From Paraescarpia echinospica (taxonomy: Eukaryota > Annelida > Polychaeta > Sabellida > Siboglinidae), in contig CM034543.1 of the NCBI GenBank assembly GCA_020002185.1, positions 12,305,453 through 12,369,452 on the forward strand: DNA of 64,000 nucleotides, written 5' to 3'. The position numbers were made by a program, and so were the translations under genes. Below the pieces are notes generated by a model. It was given only the letters and a program-made list of their open reading frames with translations. It searched no databases and was not told where the DNA came from. Numbering within the stretch: the stretch's first letter is position 1; every line of letters starts with the position of its first letter. Below are positions 1-12,423 of the stretch, piece by piece.

Positions 1-420
1 CATATTATTGATTGTTAAATTGAAACTATACATATATTAATCTTTTTCCTATGTGCATCAGTTTACATTTGCCTGGATGACATTTTAATAACCATTGGTT
101 AGACCATGATGTAAGTTTATTTTAATATTTTTGCAGTGTGTTATTGCCATCTGTTCTATTAACTGTTCTAAATATGTTAGTTTAATCTGCAAACATATAT
201 AAGTCTGAAGCTATATTGCTTGGTAGATCGTTTATATACAGAATGTATAGGATTGGTCCTAGGACACTACCCTGGGGGATGCTACTGGTTACACTTGTCC
301 ACTCAGAGTTTGCTACGTTTATGCTGACCTGTTGCATGTGCATATGATCAGACAAGAATATTACAATCCATCTTAATGTTGAGTCTTTTATACCATAATG
401 ATTCTAGTTTGCCTATAAAT
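1..420 (-). pseudogene. LINE reverse-transcriptase fragment (CR1/jockey-like)
   Basis: Translated on the minus strand, this stretch gives a run containing IPQGSVLGPILYILYINDLP. That is the conserved RT block around motif B of CR1/jockey-group LINEs. It is preceded by a recognisable upstream block ending in SEWTSVTSS. The catalytic box has decayed: the reading frame runs into a stop just after MFAD, where a second Asp is expected. The fragment is cut by the window edge and has no ORF of useful length, so it is a dead remnant. The clade assignment is approximate. It resembles the other LINEs in the window only at the conserved motifs, so it is probably a separate family. Confidence 0.7.
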
Positions 421-2612
421 CTGAGGTTCATCAGCTAATTCCAGATATTTTTGCCCGTCCTGACTTCCTGTATCATCTTACAAGCATTCCCCCTGCCTGT
501 ATTCGAAGTCGCACATCTACCGCTGTTAAGCCGTCATACGCACGTATTCCTCCAATGTACACAGAACCATCAATGTACTTGATTTCCTTCCCCTACAACT
601 AGTTTATGCTTCTTCAACACTATTTGAACAGTTCTCTCCACTCCTCCATCGCCTGCTGTAGTTTGAGTTTGTCTCTGCTCACTGATGATGTGTCGTGCAG
701 TTGTGTTCTCACCTTTCCATGTTTTATGTGTGTATATTATCAGCTTTTCACTTGTTTATGTTAGCGTTACTGTCTCACTCAGTGTTTTCTTATTGACTTG
801 TATTGTGCCAGGTTGAACGTTGGCCCGCTTGGTGGTAACTTAAAACCAACTTTAATATGTTTTGTGTTTGTCAAGATATTGTGTAGCCTAGTTGATTGTC
901 TGTGTTTTCTCGGTAGTTTACATATGTCCTTAAGTATGGCTTCCAAAATCATTTGATCTGACACTGTATCCAAAATTCTCTGATAAAAGTTGCATATTAT
1001 CCACAGGTAATTCCTTCCAATTAAAATACTAACAAGATTTTACATGAGTTTGCCTGTTTTGGTTCAGCAGCACCTCGTCTGCTCTTTCGAATGGATGCTA
1101 ACATTTGGAATAACGAAATATGTTCAATTCATTTTTGAATCATTCTCTCTCCCTGATTGTGACAGTTATCTATCTGAGGATTTTGATGTTAAATTGGAGG
1201 GAACTTATATGACTAGGTATGTACAATGATGAAACGGTCATACCGTCTGCATGATGCGATAACAGGCGCGCAGCCAGCAGTCATTAATTGAGATCGTGCA
1301 TTGCGATAATTCCTGTTTTCCCTACAGAATGGTAACCATGTAGATATTTTATTTATTTAAGAATTGCTATTACACATACGTAAACAAAATTCACATATAC
1401 ACAGATTCAGTCGCGCGTTCACACGCACGCGAGCGCACACACACCACCCATAACACACACACACACACACACACACAATTACATACACGCGTGTGCGCAC
1501 GCACGCGCACCCGCAGGTGGACTGAAATGCAACGCGTTGATGAATGCATTAGGTGTGAATACATTATAATAGTAATAGTAAAAGATGTAGGTAGGAAGAA
1601 ATAGTGGTCCATTTCTTCAACACAAATCTTGATCGCTGGTTCTTGTAATGTACAGCACACACATATCATTAACATTGTTTGCCAGGTGGAAATTATTGTT
1701 TTTACAATGGTGGTGGATGTTTAGCCAAAGATTGAGGTAATGATAATTAATTATCCACTTGATGAGGTATCGTTGGATATGCATCGGAACACTTATCCCA
1801 GTTATAATACACTTAACATGTTAATTATTATGTAACTATGTCAATGTGACAGCATACACCATAAAATCAGAACAATTTTACAATGTTATATCAAATATTG
1901 AAAACAGGGTGGAGTGGTCCGGCTACCTAGTATCAGTGCCTTTGTCGGTTAACACCCCTCACCTTTGATGTTTGTCGAGTGTTGAATAATAATCGGTTTA
2001 TTGCGTCACTACAATTGCATTGATGTAATTTATGCCATGACATTTGATCATAGGCAATACATATTGCCCATTTACTTCTTACACGCTGTTTCTGTTATTG
2101 TATACATCAAACTAGCGGCGGCCATTATGACTGTACCTGCAGTATACTAATTAATTATAGTAATAGCCTGCAGTAAACATAAATACAAACTTCTGAAACA
2201 GACAGAAGTGCGTTTATGCCTTTGCTAGGGAATAATTTAATGTCAGTACTCCACGCACGGCTGGCAGCAAATATATGAGACAACCCCTTAACGGTCCGAC
2301 ACCACACGATCATTTGAGAGGACCGTCGCATCGCCGTTCTCACTCGAAGCAGATGTGCGTTTCTTAGTAGCCCACCTCCGCCTCTCCACCACGCCATATG
2401 AAGAGCTTCCCCGCTGTTCATGGGGATTGATGGTACTTCCGAGGCGATACTATGTATAATTTATATCATACTTTAGTGTTGTTATTAATTAGTTCATAGT
2501 GAGGTAGTGATGACCAGTTGACTACAATTGCTGTGCTCTGTTGCACTATCACCATTACATTTTCAGTATGTTAACAGGCGGGTTCACCTTTGATATATGT
2601 TGGAATGTCATG
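421..2612. other. No gene recognised; includes AC-rich tract
   Basis: AT-rich DNA with no ORF that resembles a known protein. The only structure is a purine/pyrimidine-alternating stretch around 1415-1510 that includes an uninterrupted AC run at 1453-1477. The minus-strand ORF at 779-973 (64 codons) has no recognisable motif. Confidence 0.6.
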
Positions 2613-3612
2613 NNNNNNNNNNNNNNNNNNNNNNNNNNNNNNNNNNNNNNNNNNNNNNNNNNNNNNNNNNNNNNNNNNNNNNNNNNNNNNNNNNNNNNNN
2701 NNNNNNNNNNNNNNNNNNNNNNNNNNNNNNNNNNNNNNNNNNNNNNNNNNNNNNNNNNNNNNNNNNNNNNNNNNNNNNNNNNNNNNNNNNNNNNNNNNNN
2801 NNNNNNNNNNNNNNNNNNNNNNNNNNNNNNNNNNNNNNNNNNNNNNNNNNNNNNNNNNNNNNNNNNNNNNNNNNNNNNNNNNNNNNNNNNNNNNNNNNNN
2901 NNNNNNNNNNNNNNNNNNNNNNNNNNNNNNNNNNNNNNNNNNNNNNNNNNNNNNNNNNNNNNNNNNNNNNNNNNNNNNNNNNNNNNNNNNNNNNNNNNNN
3001 NNNNNNNNNNNNNNNNNNNNNNNNNNNNNNNNNNNNNNNNNNNNNNNNNNNNNNNNNNNNNNNNNNNNNNNNNNNNNNNNNNNNNNNNNNNNNNNNNNNN
3101 NNNNNNNNNNNNNNNNNNNNNNNNNNNNNNNNNNNNNNNNNNNNNNNNNNNNNNNNNNNNNNNNNNNNNNNNNNNNNNNNNNNNNNNNNNNNNNNNNNNN
3201 NNNNNNNNNNNNNNNNNNNNNNNNNNNNNNNNNNNNNNNNNNNNNNNNNNNNNNNNNNNNNNNNNNNNNNNNNNNNNNNNNNNNNNNNNNNNNNNNNNNN
3301 NNNNNNNNNNNNNNNNNNNNNNNNNNNNNNNNNNNNNNNNNNNNNNNNNNNNNNNNNNNNNNNNNNNNNNNNNNNNNNNNNNNNNNNNNNNNNNNNNNNN
3401 NNNNNNNNNNNNNNNNNNNNNNNNNNNNNNNNNNNNNNNNNNNNNNNNNNNNNNNNNNNNNNNNNNNNNNNNNNNNNNNNNNNNNNNNNNNNNNNNNNNN
3501 NNNNNNNNNNNNNNNNNNNNNNNNNNNNNNNNNNNNNNNNNNNNNNNNNNNNNNNNNNNNNNNNNNNNNNNNNNNNNNNNNNNNNNNNNNNNNNNNNNNN
3601 NNNNNNNNNNNN
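2613..3612. other. Assembly gap of exactly 1000 N
   Basis: The run of N is exactly 1000 long, which is a conventional placeholder for a gap of unknown size. The left arm of inverted repeat A starts at the first real base after it, so the gap probably hides the 5' part of the left LINE copy and perhaps the outer end of that arm. ORFs drawn across it are meaningless. Confidence 0.99.
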
Positions 3613-5340
3613 CTAGTCATACATCAATCAAGTACCTGTGTGACTCTTTCTCTACTCATTTTAAGGGCAGAATCAGTCGTATTCGCTCAGCTTCTCCAGA
3701 TCATGCTTTAATTACTGAAAATGTGACCCTTATTCACGTAAAATATATCCTTGTATTGTTTGAACCTGCTACTGTTGATGCAATGAGGACAATAGTCATG
3801 TCCTCCCAAAATAAGTAATGTGCCCTTGATCCATTTCCGACTATCCTGTTCAAAGCATGTCCCAAGACATTACTCAAACCGATAACAAATATCATCAAAT
3901 CATCACCGTGCTCTGGCTTCTTTCCCGATGACTTGAAATGTGCCCATGTCAGTCTAGTTCTTAAGAAGTCATCCCTTCCAAAACAAGACCGAAACAGTTA
4001 TATACCTATTTCTAACCTTAGCTTTATTTCTCAAATACTATAAAAGGTTGTACTAAGCGGTCTAGTGTATCACATTAGCACAACTGTCTTAACCAATTTG
4101 CTACAATCAGTATATCTAAAATTTCATTCAACAGAAGTGTCTCTTAGAAAGTACATAATGATATTAACTTAAACACTGATAATGAAAAAGTAACTGCCGT
4201 AACTACTTGATCTATCTGCCGCTTTGACACCATCGTGTATATCTGGCACAGTTCTGAGCTGGTTTTCTTCATACCTAACTTATATATTCCAAACTACTAA
4301 GATTGTGAACAACTTTTCCGCAGCACTGCCCACTTTGTGTGATGTTCCCCAGGGTTCTGTTCTTGGGCCTTTGCTTTTTACTCTTTACACCACGCCACTA
4401 AGCTCTACTAACCAACTTCATACTTTGGATCATCATCTTTATGCTGAAGACACATATATGTACATCTCTGTGTATACGCGGATACATATCGTTCCCTTAT
4501 TCAGTTTAGTTATTGACTCAAATATATCTTCCCTCGATGATTGATATCAAATTAAAACTTTAACTAAATTTCTCATCACTGGTACTCCAGTGCACCGTGG
4601 TAAACTTCATTGTTTTCCCAACACGTATTTTGAGTCATATATCACGCCAGCAACCACGGCGCGGAATCTAGGAGTAATCTTTAATAATAACTTTAGACAA
4701 CATATATCTAAAATATGTCGCTGCTGTTTTATTATATCCATGATCTTCGCCATATTCGCCGGTATATATCATTGTCTGTTACTAAATCTATTGCTACAGG
4801 CTCTTGTTAGCCGCACACTTCATTATTGCAATTCCCTCCTTTATAATATCACTAGCAAGGACATAACAAAAATACAACGTGTCCCAAATTTGTTGGCAAG
4901 GGTAGTTACCCGATCGCCTCGTTTTACACGCTCAATGCCATTTCTAAAATCACTGCATTGGCTACCTGTAAGATATCGCATTATGTTTAAGATCTATACA
5001 ATTACTTATCGAGCCTTATCATCCCTGCATACCTACAATTTATTCTTACTCCACCAAATAAATCTAAGCAGCTTCGGTCTGCAGTGTCTGATCTATTTGT
5101 CCCCATAGTTAAGACGAATGCTGGAACTCTAGCCATTTCGGTTACTATATTAAATATCATCTAAAATTTCATGTAAAAACTTATACTTTTTAATACTGTA
5201 TATCATCATTAGCTTCTTTGCAATAAAACCGATCTTTTGACGACCTTGACTCCGCACTTGACAATGAGAAAGCTCAATCCTTTGGATTTGTTGCGCCACT
5301 GAGCTCGGATATCCGAGGATATTGGCACTAAAGAAGTAAT
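3613..5340 (+). pseudogene. L2-like LINE, RT and 3' end (left copy)
   Basis: Plus-strand LINE remnant of the CR1/L2 group. Pieces in order: the RT N-terminal region (3613-3818), RT core at 4224-4544 with VPQGSVLGPLLFTLYTTPLS, the C-terminal region at 4590-5108 with the conserved phrase LHWLPVRYRIMFKIYTITYR, then a 3' end with the hairpin-like gcgccactgagctcgg stretch near 5283-5340. The catalytic box reads YAED where YADD is expected, so the first Asp is replaced by Glu. Stops and frameshifts separate every block. The 5' half would lie in the gap. Its partner at 12843-15991 is the same family in the opposite orientation. Confidence 0.8.
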
Positions 5341-5907
5341 TCCAATGTTACTACTAAGGCCGTGCATTGTCTACCATGGGACTCAAACAATACTGCGGCA
5401 TTTCTACGGACAGGACCACTACCAACGCCTGAAAGCAATATGCCAGTTCAGAAGACCGCAAACGATGCACAATTTGTTTAAATAGTTCACTATTTCCTAC
5501 GTTTTATGTCAATAAACGCTGACTCGCCTACTTGCCTAGTTGTTGTATATAACCCGCCAAGGTCCGTTGCTAGGATAAGAGACCGGATGTCACCTAATCG
5601 CTAATCGTCACAACGGATGTCCAGCGAGTGTAATTGGCAAACCAAATCGGGTGCCAAATGCCTTAGAGTCCTTTCGATTCAACCAGAACGCAATATTGTC
5701 AAACGAACCGATTGGTACTACACCGACAGGCAGTGAAGTGTCATGTCAGTTTCAACACCTTGCTTCTTCCTTTCAAATGCCTTCTCTGGCTTCCATCTCT
5801 GTATCTATCAGCTCTTGTCAGTCCGTGTCATCCAACATTCTATGTGCGCACACAAACGTCGACATACGAGATTTCTCTCGTACAGCAACAAGGTTATTAC
5901 AGTGTTG
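5301..5907. other. Segment present only in left arm of repeat A
   Basis: The two arms agree up to gcgccactg and again from aaatatttctgcagctatt. The left arm has about 600 bp between these points, including the LINE 3' tail; the right arm has only a short AT-rich joint. Two short overlapping plus-strand ORFs (5651-5932 and 5712-5978) show no known motif. This is either an insertion in the left arm or a deletion from the right. Confidence 0.55.
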
Positions 5908-5997
5908 TAAATATTTCTGCAGCTATTACTAGCTTTTACAAACTTTGGTCGATAACGAAATTCGATTTATATCAATAGTTTTCTTCCTTCAAGGGTG

Positions 5998-6430
5998 TGT
6001 GTATAAGTATGTATATATGTATGTATGTATGCATGTATGTATGTATGTATGTATGTATGTATGTATGTATGTATGTATGTATGTATGTATGTATGTATGC
6101 ATGCATGTATGCATGCATGCATGTATGCATGTATGCATGCATGTATGCATGTATGCATGTATGTATGTATGTATGCATGCACGTATGCATGTATTCGTGT
6201 ATGTATGTATGTATGCATGTATGCATGCATTCATGTATTCATGTATGCATGTATGTATGTATGCATGTATGCATGTATGCATGTATGCATGTATGCATAT
6301 ATGCATGTATGCATGTATGCATGTATGCATGTATGCATGTATGCATGTATGCATGTATGCATGTATGCATGTATGCATGTATGCATGTATGCACGTATGA
6401 ACGTATGTACGTATTCATGTATGTATATAT
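5998..6430 (+). repeat. ATGT/ATGC tetranucleotide tract
   Basis: About 430 bp of ATGT units. The second half is dominated by alternating ATGT and ATGC, giving an 8-bp ATGCATGT period. Because four bases do not fill a codon, several overlapping open frames occur on both strands with Met/Tyr/Val/Cys or His/Thr/Ile/Tyr repeats; none is a gene. The reverse-complement partner is the ACAT tract at 12424-12728. Confidence 0.97.
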
Positions 6431-6439
6431 GGAGAGGAC

Positions 6440-7060
6440 GCACCACCTTGATTATACTCTAGTGAGATAATAATATATGATTAAAACAAAGACATCAGTT
6501 GTAATGGAAGAGGTCGTGTCGCATCGATAGAAGTTTCCGACTGAAACAGGGATTTTAGTTTGAAATCAAATGTTATCCAAAACGAAAGGTACATTATTAT
6601 ATTGTAGTAATTTTTTTTCAACACAACAATGCAATCATTTTATTATATTCTAACATATTTTCATCATTGACAATTGTGTCCAACCTCACACCATGCTCAG
6701 AAACAGAAAACAAATTAATGGCAATCTATATACCTCCAGGTGGTATCATTCGTTTGTAATATATAGAGTGCAGTTTGTTAAAGTAAATCGGACTTTTTCT
6801 CAGATGTTCGCAATAAATCCCAGCGCACCCCAAGGTTGTGTGAGCTGGCCGTACACTCGCATATACCCTGTTAAAAAACGACTGTACCAGCAGCAGTATT
6901 AACAACAACATAATTCCATTTTCTGATGAATTGGCTATTATCAATCTGTTACAGGTTGATTCTGGCATCAATACGCACATGTCTGAAATGGAATTTGTTT
7001 GTTTTTAGCCATGTCTCAGCATAACGCAATGTGCACGAAGGACTGAAAATCCTCTTATAA
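6440..7060. other. Non-coding block conserved between arms of repeat A
   Basis: This stretch reappears in reverse complement at about 11950-12410, with recognisable blocks such as the one around 6515-6600 and the one around 6800-6870. No protein motif is visible. It may be part of the mobile element that carries the tyrosine-recombinase tail next to it. Confidence 0.5.
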
Positions 7061-7063
7061 TCT

Positions 7064-7263
7064 GAATTATGTAGCTAGGGAACTGCACTGTAGACGGTGG
7101 ATAGTCTGATATAGCGATTAAATGTTAATGATTTCAATATACACGTATGTTGGATATCATCGTCTGCCATCCCCATTGTTGCTGCTCTACTAGCGGCAAC
7201 AATGCAGAATCTTTGAGTCTTGTATTGACTAAATGAGACGCCTTCCCAAGCCAAAGTTCGCAA
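7064..7263 (-). pseudogene. Tyrosine recombinase C-terminus remnant (left copy)
   Basis: The minus strand encodes a phrase ending LKSLTFNRYIRLSTVYSA. This matches the C-terminal end of tyrosine recombinases of YR retrotransposons and Cryptons, where a (G)RWKS..F..YIR block carries the nucleophilic Tyr. The HxxR box expected upstream has decayed to a form lacking His (QRFCIVAAS). Only the last 60 or so residues survive. The better-preserved partner is at 11640-11905 in the right arm. The element type (DIRS-like, Ngaro-like or Crypton) cannot be decided from this piece. Confidence 0.6.
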
Positions 7264-7905
7264 AAATGTTGTACTTCAAAGAAATGTTGCCCGGAAAACA
7301 GAAAAGTGGACCAGGGTTTGTGCCTCTAAAATTATGATAATATTAGAAATTTATGCAGTGAAAGCACTTGACAGATAATTGTATTACTAACTAATTACTG
7401 CGTGGAGTGATATCACCACCAGACAAACATAGTTTAGTTTCCCTTGTAGACTCTTACAAAGTTTAATTGCAATCTTGCTGGTTATGTTTGTTGTGTTTCA
7501 AAGAAATAAACCCCGTTCAATTGTAGTACATTATTCTCTGATTTGTTTTGTGCTATTTTCCCAACACTCAGAAAGGCGTGAAGTGCCAAGAGTTACAAGG
7601 CCTTCAACGTAAGACATTGGACGAAGTTTACTTTCCGTTAGATTATTGATAGTTGTGTGACACCCCTTAAAGCAAAACATGCACATTGAACGTCATTCTT
7701 TCGTGATACATAAAATAGAAAGAGAATACCAACACTGCTACAAAAAACCTGCAACAAGACCAATAAAAAAGTTCAGCTCAAACTTCTTTGATTTCTCGGT
7801 TGCAATGTGTTTGTCCAAATGTGAAAATAAAAAAAATACCCAGGTGTTATAGATCGATCAAACAGTCTGAATGCCACACACATAACACTTTTCGTTTTGC
7901 AGCAT

Positions 7906-8142
7906 GAACGCTCTGAAGTGGACGTTGTTTTTCTCGTCGTTTGCGTCACTTTGGCTTCGCTCATTGACGCTTCCGAAGAGCATAACCAGGTATCTAAATG
8001 TCACCTACATAACGTGGTGTAACTAGCAGCAACGGCAGTACTGGATTAGTTTTAAGGCACAATAAATATCACCGAAAAGAAAAGTGAGTGTGTATAAATG
8101 TAAGTAAAAATGTGTGCGTCCACGCCCGTGCGTGCTTGTGTG

Positions 8143-8197
<55 letters not shown>

Positions 8198-9243
8198 ATT
8201 CGAGGGACGGAGTATATGTACGGAAAGGGCAAGTGTAGAAAACAGGGTGTGAATTCAGTGTAATCAAACTATTCGATTTAAGTTAATGTAATGTGACACG
8301 TTTTTGTTTTATCTATTTCAGAACAGAATCATCCATACCTCATGAACATTATGTTCTTATAAAAGCAGATGTTCTCAATTGTCGGATATTTATATAATCA
8401 ATATTGGCTTGATATTCATTAGTTTTAATCATTGTCGAACCAAGTAATGCAATGTTCTCCTGGTGTAGCCTTGTATTGCCCATTGGCTGTTTTTACGTAA
8501 TTATTACAAGCATTTAGAATTGAACTTGTGTCATCAAAAATATTGAATATGCATGGTTGCCGTATGATTGATGAAAATATTATAATACAAATAACTACAT
8601 TCCATATGGAATGGAGAAGGCACCTTTGGATTGTTTGATTGTTTATTTTAATTTTATTATTATCCTGCACAAGCGCCATGAGCGCATACATTTAACGAAT
8701 GCCGACGATATGTAAGATGTCATTATTATTATATTTGTTTGTTTTATGATCTGGATGGCATGGGCACTGCAGTGAGTATGATAAAAATATATACAATCTG
8801 ACAGTTGGTGGAGTCATTTATAAACATATTGCGCTATTTTATGGCGTTTTTGATTCCATCGACTCAGATACAATCAACAAGCCATTGTCTGTTTGTTTAG
8901 GTTCGAATCTTCTATATGTTGCCCGCTGATTATATAACAAGTGTTTGCAATCTTCACACAGTAGATCTGAGTTATGCAGTGTATTAAAAGCGTCATAGTA
9001 ACTGACAATACAGTCAAAATGTTCTTGACATTGAAAAAGTGATACATTTATCATTTTCAATAGAGACTCATTATTTAAACACGACCACAATTTGTTGTAC
9101 AGTACAATCAAATGTTTTATAACAAACTGTGGTCCTGTCTTGTTTCAGTGAAATACTGCCATGTGAGATGCACGTACGGGTCGTGCAGTTGCCACGTCCC
9201 ATGTAACTGGTACCATGACCACCGTGACAAACACTGCTGCTGC
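7906..9243. other. Spacer of inverted repeat A, first part; TGCG tract
   Basis: No protein-coding feature is recognised. It contains a TGCG microsatellite at 8142-8198, which creates artificial Arg/Thr/His/Ala-repeat frames on the minus strand. Minus-strand ORFs at 8425-8691 and 8839-9111 have no motif I recognise. Confidence 0.55.
8142..8198 (+). repeat. TGCG tetranucleotide microsatellite
   Basis: An uninterrupted run of TGCG units, flanked by TG-rich sequence from about 8110. Confidence 0.95.
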
Positions 9244-9519
9244 TTAAGAAAGATAGAAAGACTAGAGGACATAAAGTTACATTAGTAAAGGAGCAGTGTA
9301 GATTAGACGTGAGAAAGTTCTCGTTTTCACAAAGGACTGTGAATGAATGGAACAGATTATCTGATGATTGTGTGGGTGCTAGTAGTGTGAATATGTTTAA
9401 AAATAAAATAGACACATACCTCAGAAGGGCTGGATATATGTAGATATAAGGCTTCCTTGTCCACCTGCCATCTAGAGTTAATTCTCTGGATGGCAATCTT
9501 GTTAAATCTTGTTAAATAA
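9244..9519 (+). pseudogene. CR1 LINE 3'-terminal fragment
   Basis: This matches the last codons and 3' end of the CR1 copy at 30335-30643, including the SFSQRTVNEWNRL and KNKIDTYLRRAGY phrases, the stop, and the terminal near-repeat of cttgttaa. It starts abruptly at about 9244 inside the C-terminal coding region. That is the typical 5'-truncated LINE insertion, where reverse transcription stopped early. The coding part is open here but far too short to function. It lies inside the spacer of inverted repeat A, so it either inserted after the duplication or belonged to the spacer from the start. Confidence 0.9.
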
Positions 9520-9745
9520 GTATGTGTGCGTGCGCGTGTGCGAGTGCCACTGCGTTTGCGTGTGCTGTTACGTGTGCGTGTGTATATATCATACATCATA
9601 TAATGATAAGTGTGTCATTGATATGTTAAAACATATATTCCATAGAGTTTGAATATAGTATATAATACGTTTGTATGTGACAAGATTAATCAGACTGGAC
9701 GTCATTATTTTATGTATATCTCAATTATTTTATTTGGTACCGTTT

Positions 9746-9930
9746 CGCAATCAGCGAACTTCTTGAGACGACTACCGCTAGATGGCAACACGAAACATTA
9801 ATTGAGAGGAGGGTCGCTCTGGCTGTCACATATCTAGGACAATCTCTTGATGAGACACCAGTGACAGAACTTCGCAGAAGTACCGTATCGCCATGTAGTG
9901 GTAGTCGTTTGAAGAAGTTCATCGATAGCG
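9746..9930. mobile_element. Short foldback, MITE-like element
   Basis: Two imperfect inverted repeats of about 41 bp, at 9746-9786 and 9890-9930, share the block gaacttctt...acgactaccnctanatggc in opposite orientations and flank about 100 bp of non-coding DNA. The size and layout fit a MITE or other foldback element. No clear target-site duplication could be fixed by eye, so the superfamily is unknown. Confidence 0.5.
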
Positions 9931-10344
9931 AACAAAATATTACGAGAACAAAAGTAACTTGAATCATGAATAAGTAAAGCAATAATAACAATACACGCTT
10001 CCTGCAGTTACCTGTGAGAGGAAACGTGTGTGATGCTTTCTAAACAATAATGCGTTATGCGTGATTGCATGAGCTATCCAAAAGCAAGCAGTGTCATTTA
10101 TAACTACACTCCCTCTTTACACAACGTAAAAGGCGAGATAATCAGCAATATTAAGATAGACACTTATTTCATCAGCCGCGTAAACAAATGCCAACGCCAG
10201 GAAGGTGAAAATGCTACAAAACGAAAAGTGTTATCTTTGTGGCATTCAGACTGTTTGATCGATCTATGACACCTGGGTATTTTTTTATTTTCACATTTGG
10301 ACAAACACATTGCAACCGGGAAATCAAAGAAGTTTGATCTAAAC

Positions 10345-11185
10345 ACATTTATACAAACGAATTATATAATTATGGTTGTTATCTTGTCTGTTCCAACGTG
10401 AGGTTTTCTTTATTTATTGGACCAATTCTGGTGGAAGCATCGTATACATTGCGTTAATTTAAATACGGTTGGACAACGTTCGTATGGTTTTTTTATATGT
10501 AAAGTGTGAAAGTATACATACTTTATAAAATTATCTTAATCTGAATCACAAGTTATATGTTATACTTGTGCATGAAACGTATCTGCTGACAACTTATCTT
10601 TCATTCGAAGTAGTGTGTCGTGTTTTGTTTTGTTATGATATTAATATCGAGATGTTAGCGACCATTACGATGGGCATTAAGTATCCATTACTATCTTCAA
10701 ACAAACGCGTTTACTTACATGATATGATATTCTTCGCTGTCCTGTTGTCTGCGTATAGTACTGTAGGCAAGAGACGATGAACAAATAAAACGCTCTGCCT
10801 TTATATAGTCTGATATGGTTAATATGTGCGTGCAGCGTGATGAAGCCGTCATGTTTTTTTTGTTCTAATCTACAAATAAATAAAATGAAAATTGCTATTT
10901 TATGTATGTACCCCTGACGTGTTAAAAGAAACGTTTTGCTTTTCCCTGCGTCATACAATCAACTGTATAACCGTTTTAATTAGCAAACACCACCTACTAT
11001 ATCTCTCCTCATACGACGAGTAATGACTGCATATCCTGTAGTTTTGAGCTATATCTCCTACTGACAAAAACGTAGTGCTCAATTGAAAGGAATGTGTGAG
11101 AATTCGACCTTTAGCGGGGTATTATTCGCTTTATTGTGCGTTTTTCTCTGTTAGAAATTGTTTTAGTATGTCGAGCAGCGTGTCC
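10345..11185. other. Segment present only in right arm of repeat A
   Basis: The two arms are collinear up to about 10345 and again from about 11185. The intervening 840 bp has no counterpart near 7770 in the left arm. No protein motif, terminal repeat or target duplication was recognised, so it could be an insertion here or a deletion on the left. Confidence 0.5.
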
Positions 11186-11639
11186 CAACACTTTTTTATT
11201 GGTCTTGTTGAAGATGTGTTTGCAGCAGTGTTAGTATTCTCTTTCTATTTTATGTATGCTGAAATAATGACGTGCAATGTGCATATTTTACTTTAATAGG
11301 TGTCACACAACTATCAATAAACTAACGGAAAGTGAACTTCTTCCAATGTCTTACGTTGAAGGCCATGTAACTCTTGGCACTTCACGCCTTTCTGAGGGTT
11401 GAATAAATAGCACAAAACAACTCAGAAAAAAATGTACTACAATTGAACGGTGTTTATTTCTTTGAAACACGACAAACATAACCAGAAAGATTGCAATTAA
11501 ACTTTGTAAGAGTCTACAAGGGAAACTATAATGTTCGTTTGGTGGTGATATCATTCAACGCCAAAGTTAGTAATACAATAACCTGTCCAGTGCATTCAAT
11601 GCATAAATATATAATATTAATTTTAATAATTTTAGAGGC

Positions 11640-11905
11640 ACAAACCCTGGTAAACTATTCTGTTTTCCGGGCAACGTTTTTTGAAGTACAACATTTTGGC
11701 GATCTTTGGCTTGGGTAGGCGTGAATACAAGACTCAAAGATTCCGCATTGATGCGGGTAGTAGAGATGCAGCAATGGGAATGACAGACGAGGATATCCAA
11801 CACACGTGTAGATGGAAATCATTAGCATTTAATCGCTATATCAGACTATCCACCGTCTACAGTGCAATTCCCCAGCTACATAATTCAGATTATAAGACGA
11901 TTTGA
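11640..11905 (+). pseudogene. Tyrosine recombinase C-terminus remnant (right copy)
   Basis: The plus-strand frame at 11681-11905 reads KTQRFRIDAGSRDAAMG, then DEDIQHTCRWKSLAFNRYIR. This is the tail of a YR-retrotransposon or Crypton-type recombinase, with the block-II Arg, the RWKS block and the nucleophilic Tyr. The His expected at the start of HxxR is replaced by Gln/Arg, so it is not a convincing active site. Sequence before 11681 shows further recombinase-like phrases in other frames, indicating frameshifts. The same tail in reverse complement lies at 7064-7263. Confidence 0.65.
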
Positions 11906-12423
11906 AGTCCTCCATGCACATGGCGTTATGCTGAGACATGGCTAAAACAAAAAACAAAATCAATTTCAGACATGTACGTATTGATGCTAATATCAACCTG
12001 TAACAGACTGAGAATAGCTCAGTCATCAGAAAATTTAATTATGATGTTGATATTACTGCTGCTGGTACAGTCATTTTTTTAACAGAGTGTACGAAATTGG
12101 CCAGCTCACACAACCTTGCGGTGCGCCGGGATTTATTGCGACCGTCTGAGAAAAAGTATGATTTACTTTAACAAACTGCACTCTATACGGTGATATATTA
12201 ATATGTTTGCATATATTGAAATGATTGCATTGTTGTGTTGAAACAAAAGTATCAAACTATAATAGTGTACCTTTCCTTTTGGATAACATTTGTTTCAAAC
12301 CAAAATCCTTGTTTCAGTCGGAGACTTCTATCGATGCGACACGACCTCTTCCATTTCTACTGATGCCTTTGTTTTAATCACGTATTATTTCCAGAGAGTA
12401 TAATTAAGTAGGTGCGTCCTCTC

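Larger units (their letters stand above)
3613..7905 (+). repeat. Inverted repeat A, left arm
   Basis: Read in reverse complement, this arm matches 10210-14605 in order. The shared blocks are the L2-like RT pieces (3613-5108 with 13100-14605), the conserved flank with the tetranucleotide tract (5908-6440 with 12410-12830), a non-coding block (6440-7060 with 11950-12410), the tyrosine-recombinase tail (7064-7263 with 11690-11905), and a last block (7640-7905 with 10210-10345 and 11185-11290). Divergence is clearly higher than in inverted repeat B, with many substitutions and several large indels, so this is an older event. The outer end lies at or inside the 1000-N gap. Confidence 0.8.

Noticed and set aside
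2541..3818. Long ORFs across the N gap
   Set aside because: They consist almost entirely of unknown residues; only the RT fragment after 3612 is real.
5945..6470. Several 70-157-codon ORFs with Met/Cys/Tyr/Val or His/Thr/Ile repeats
   Set aside because: They are produced by the ATGT/ATGC tetranucleotide tract, with open frames on both strands.
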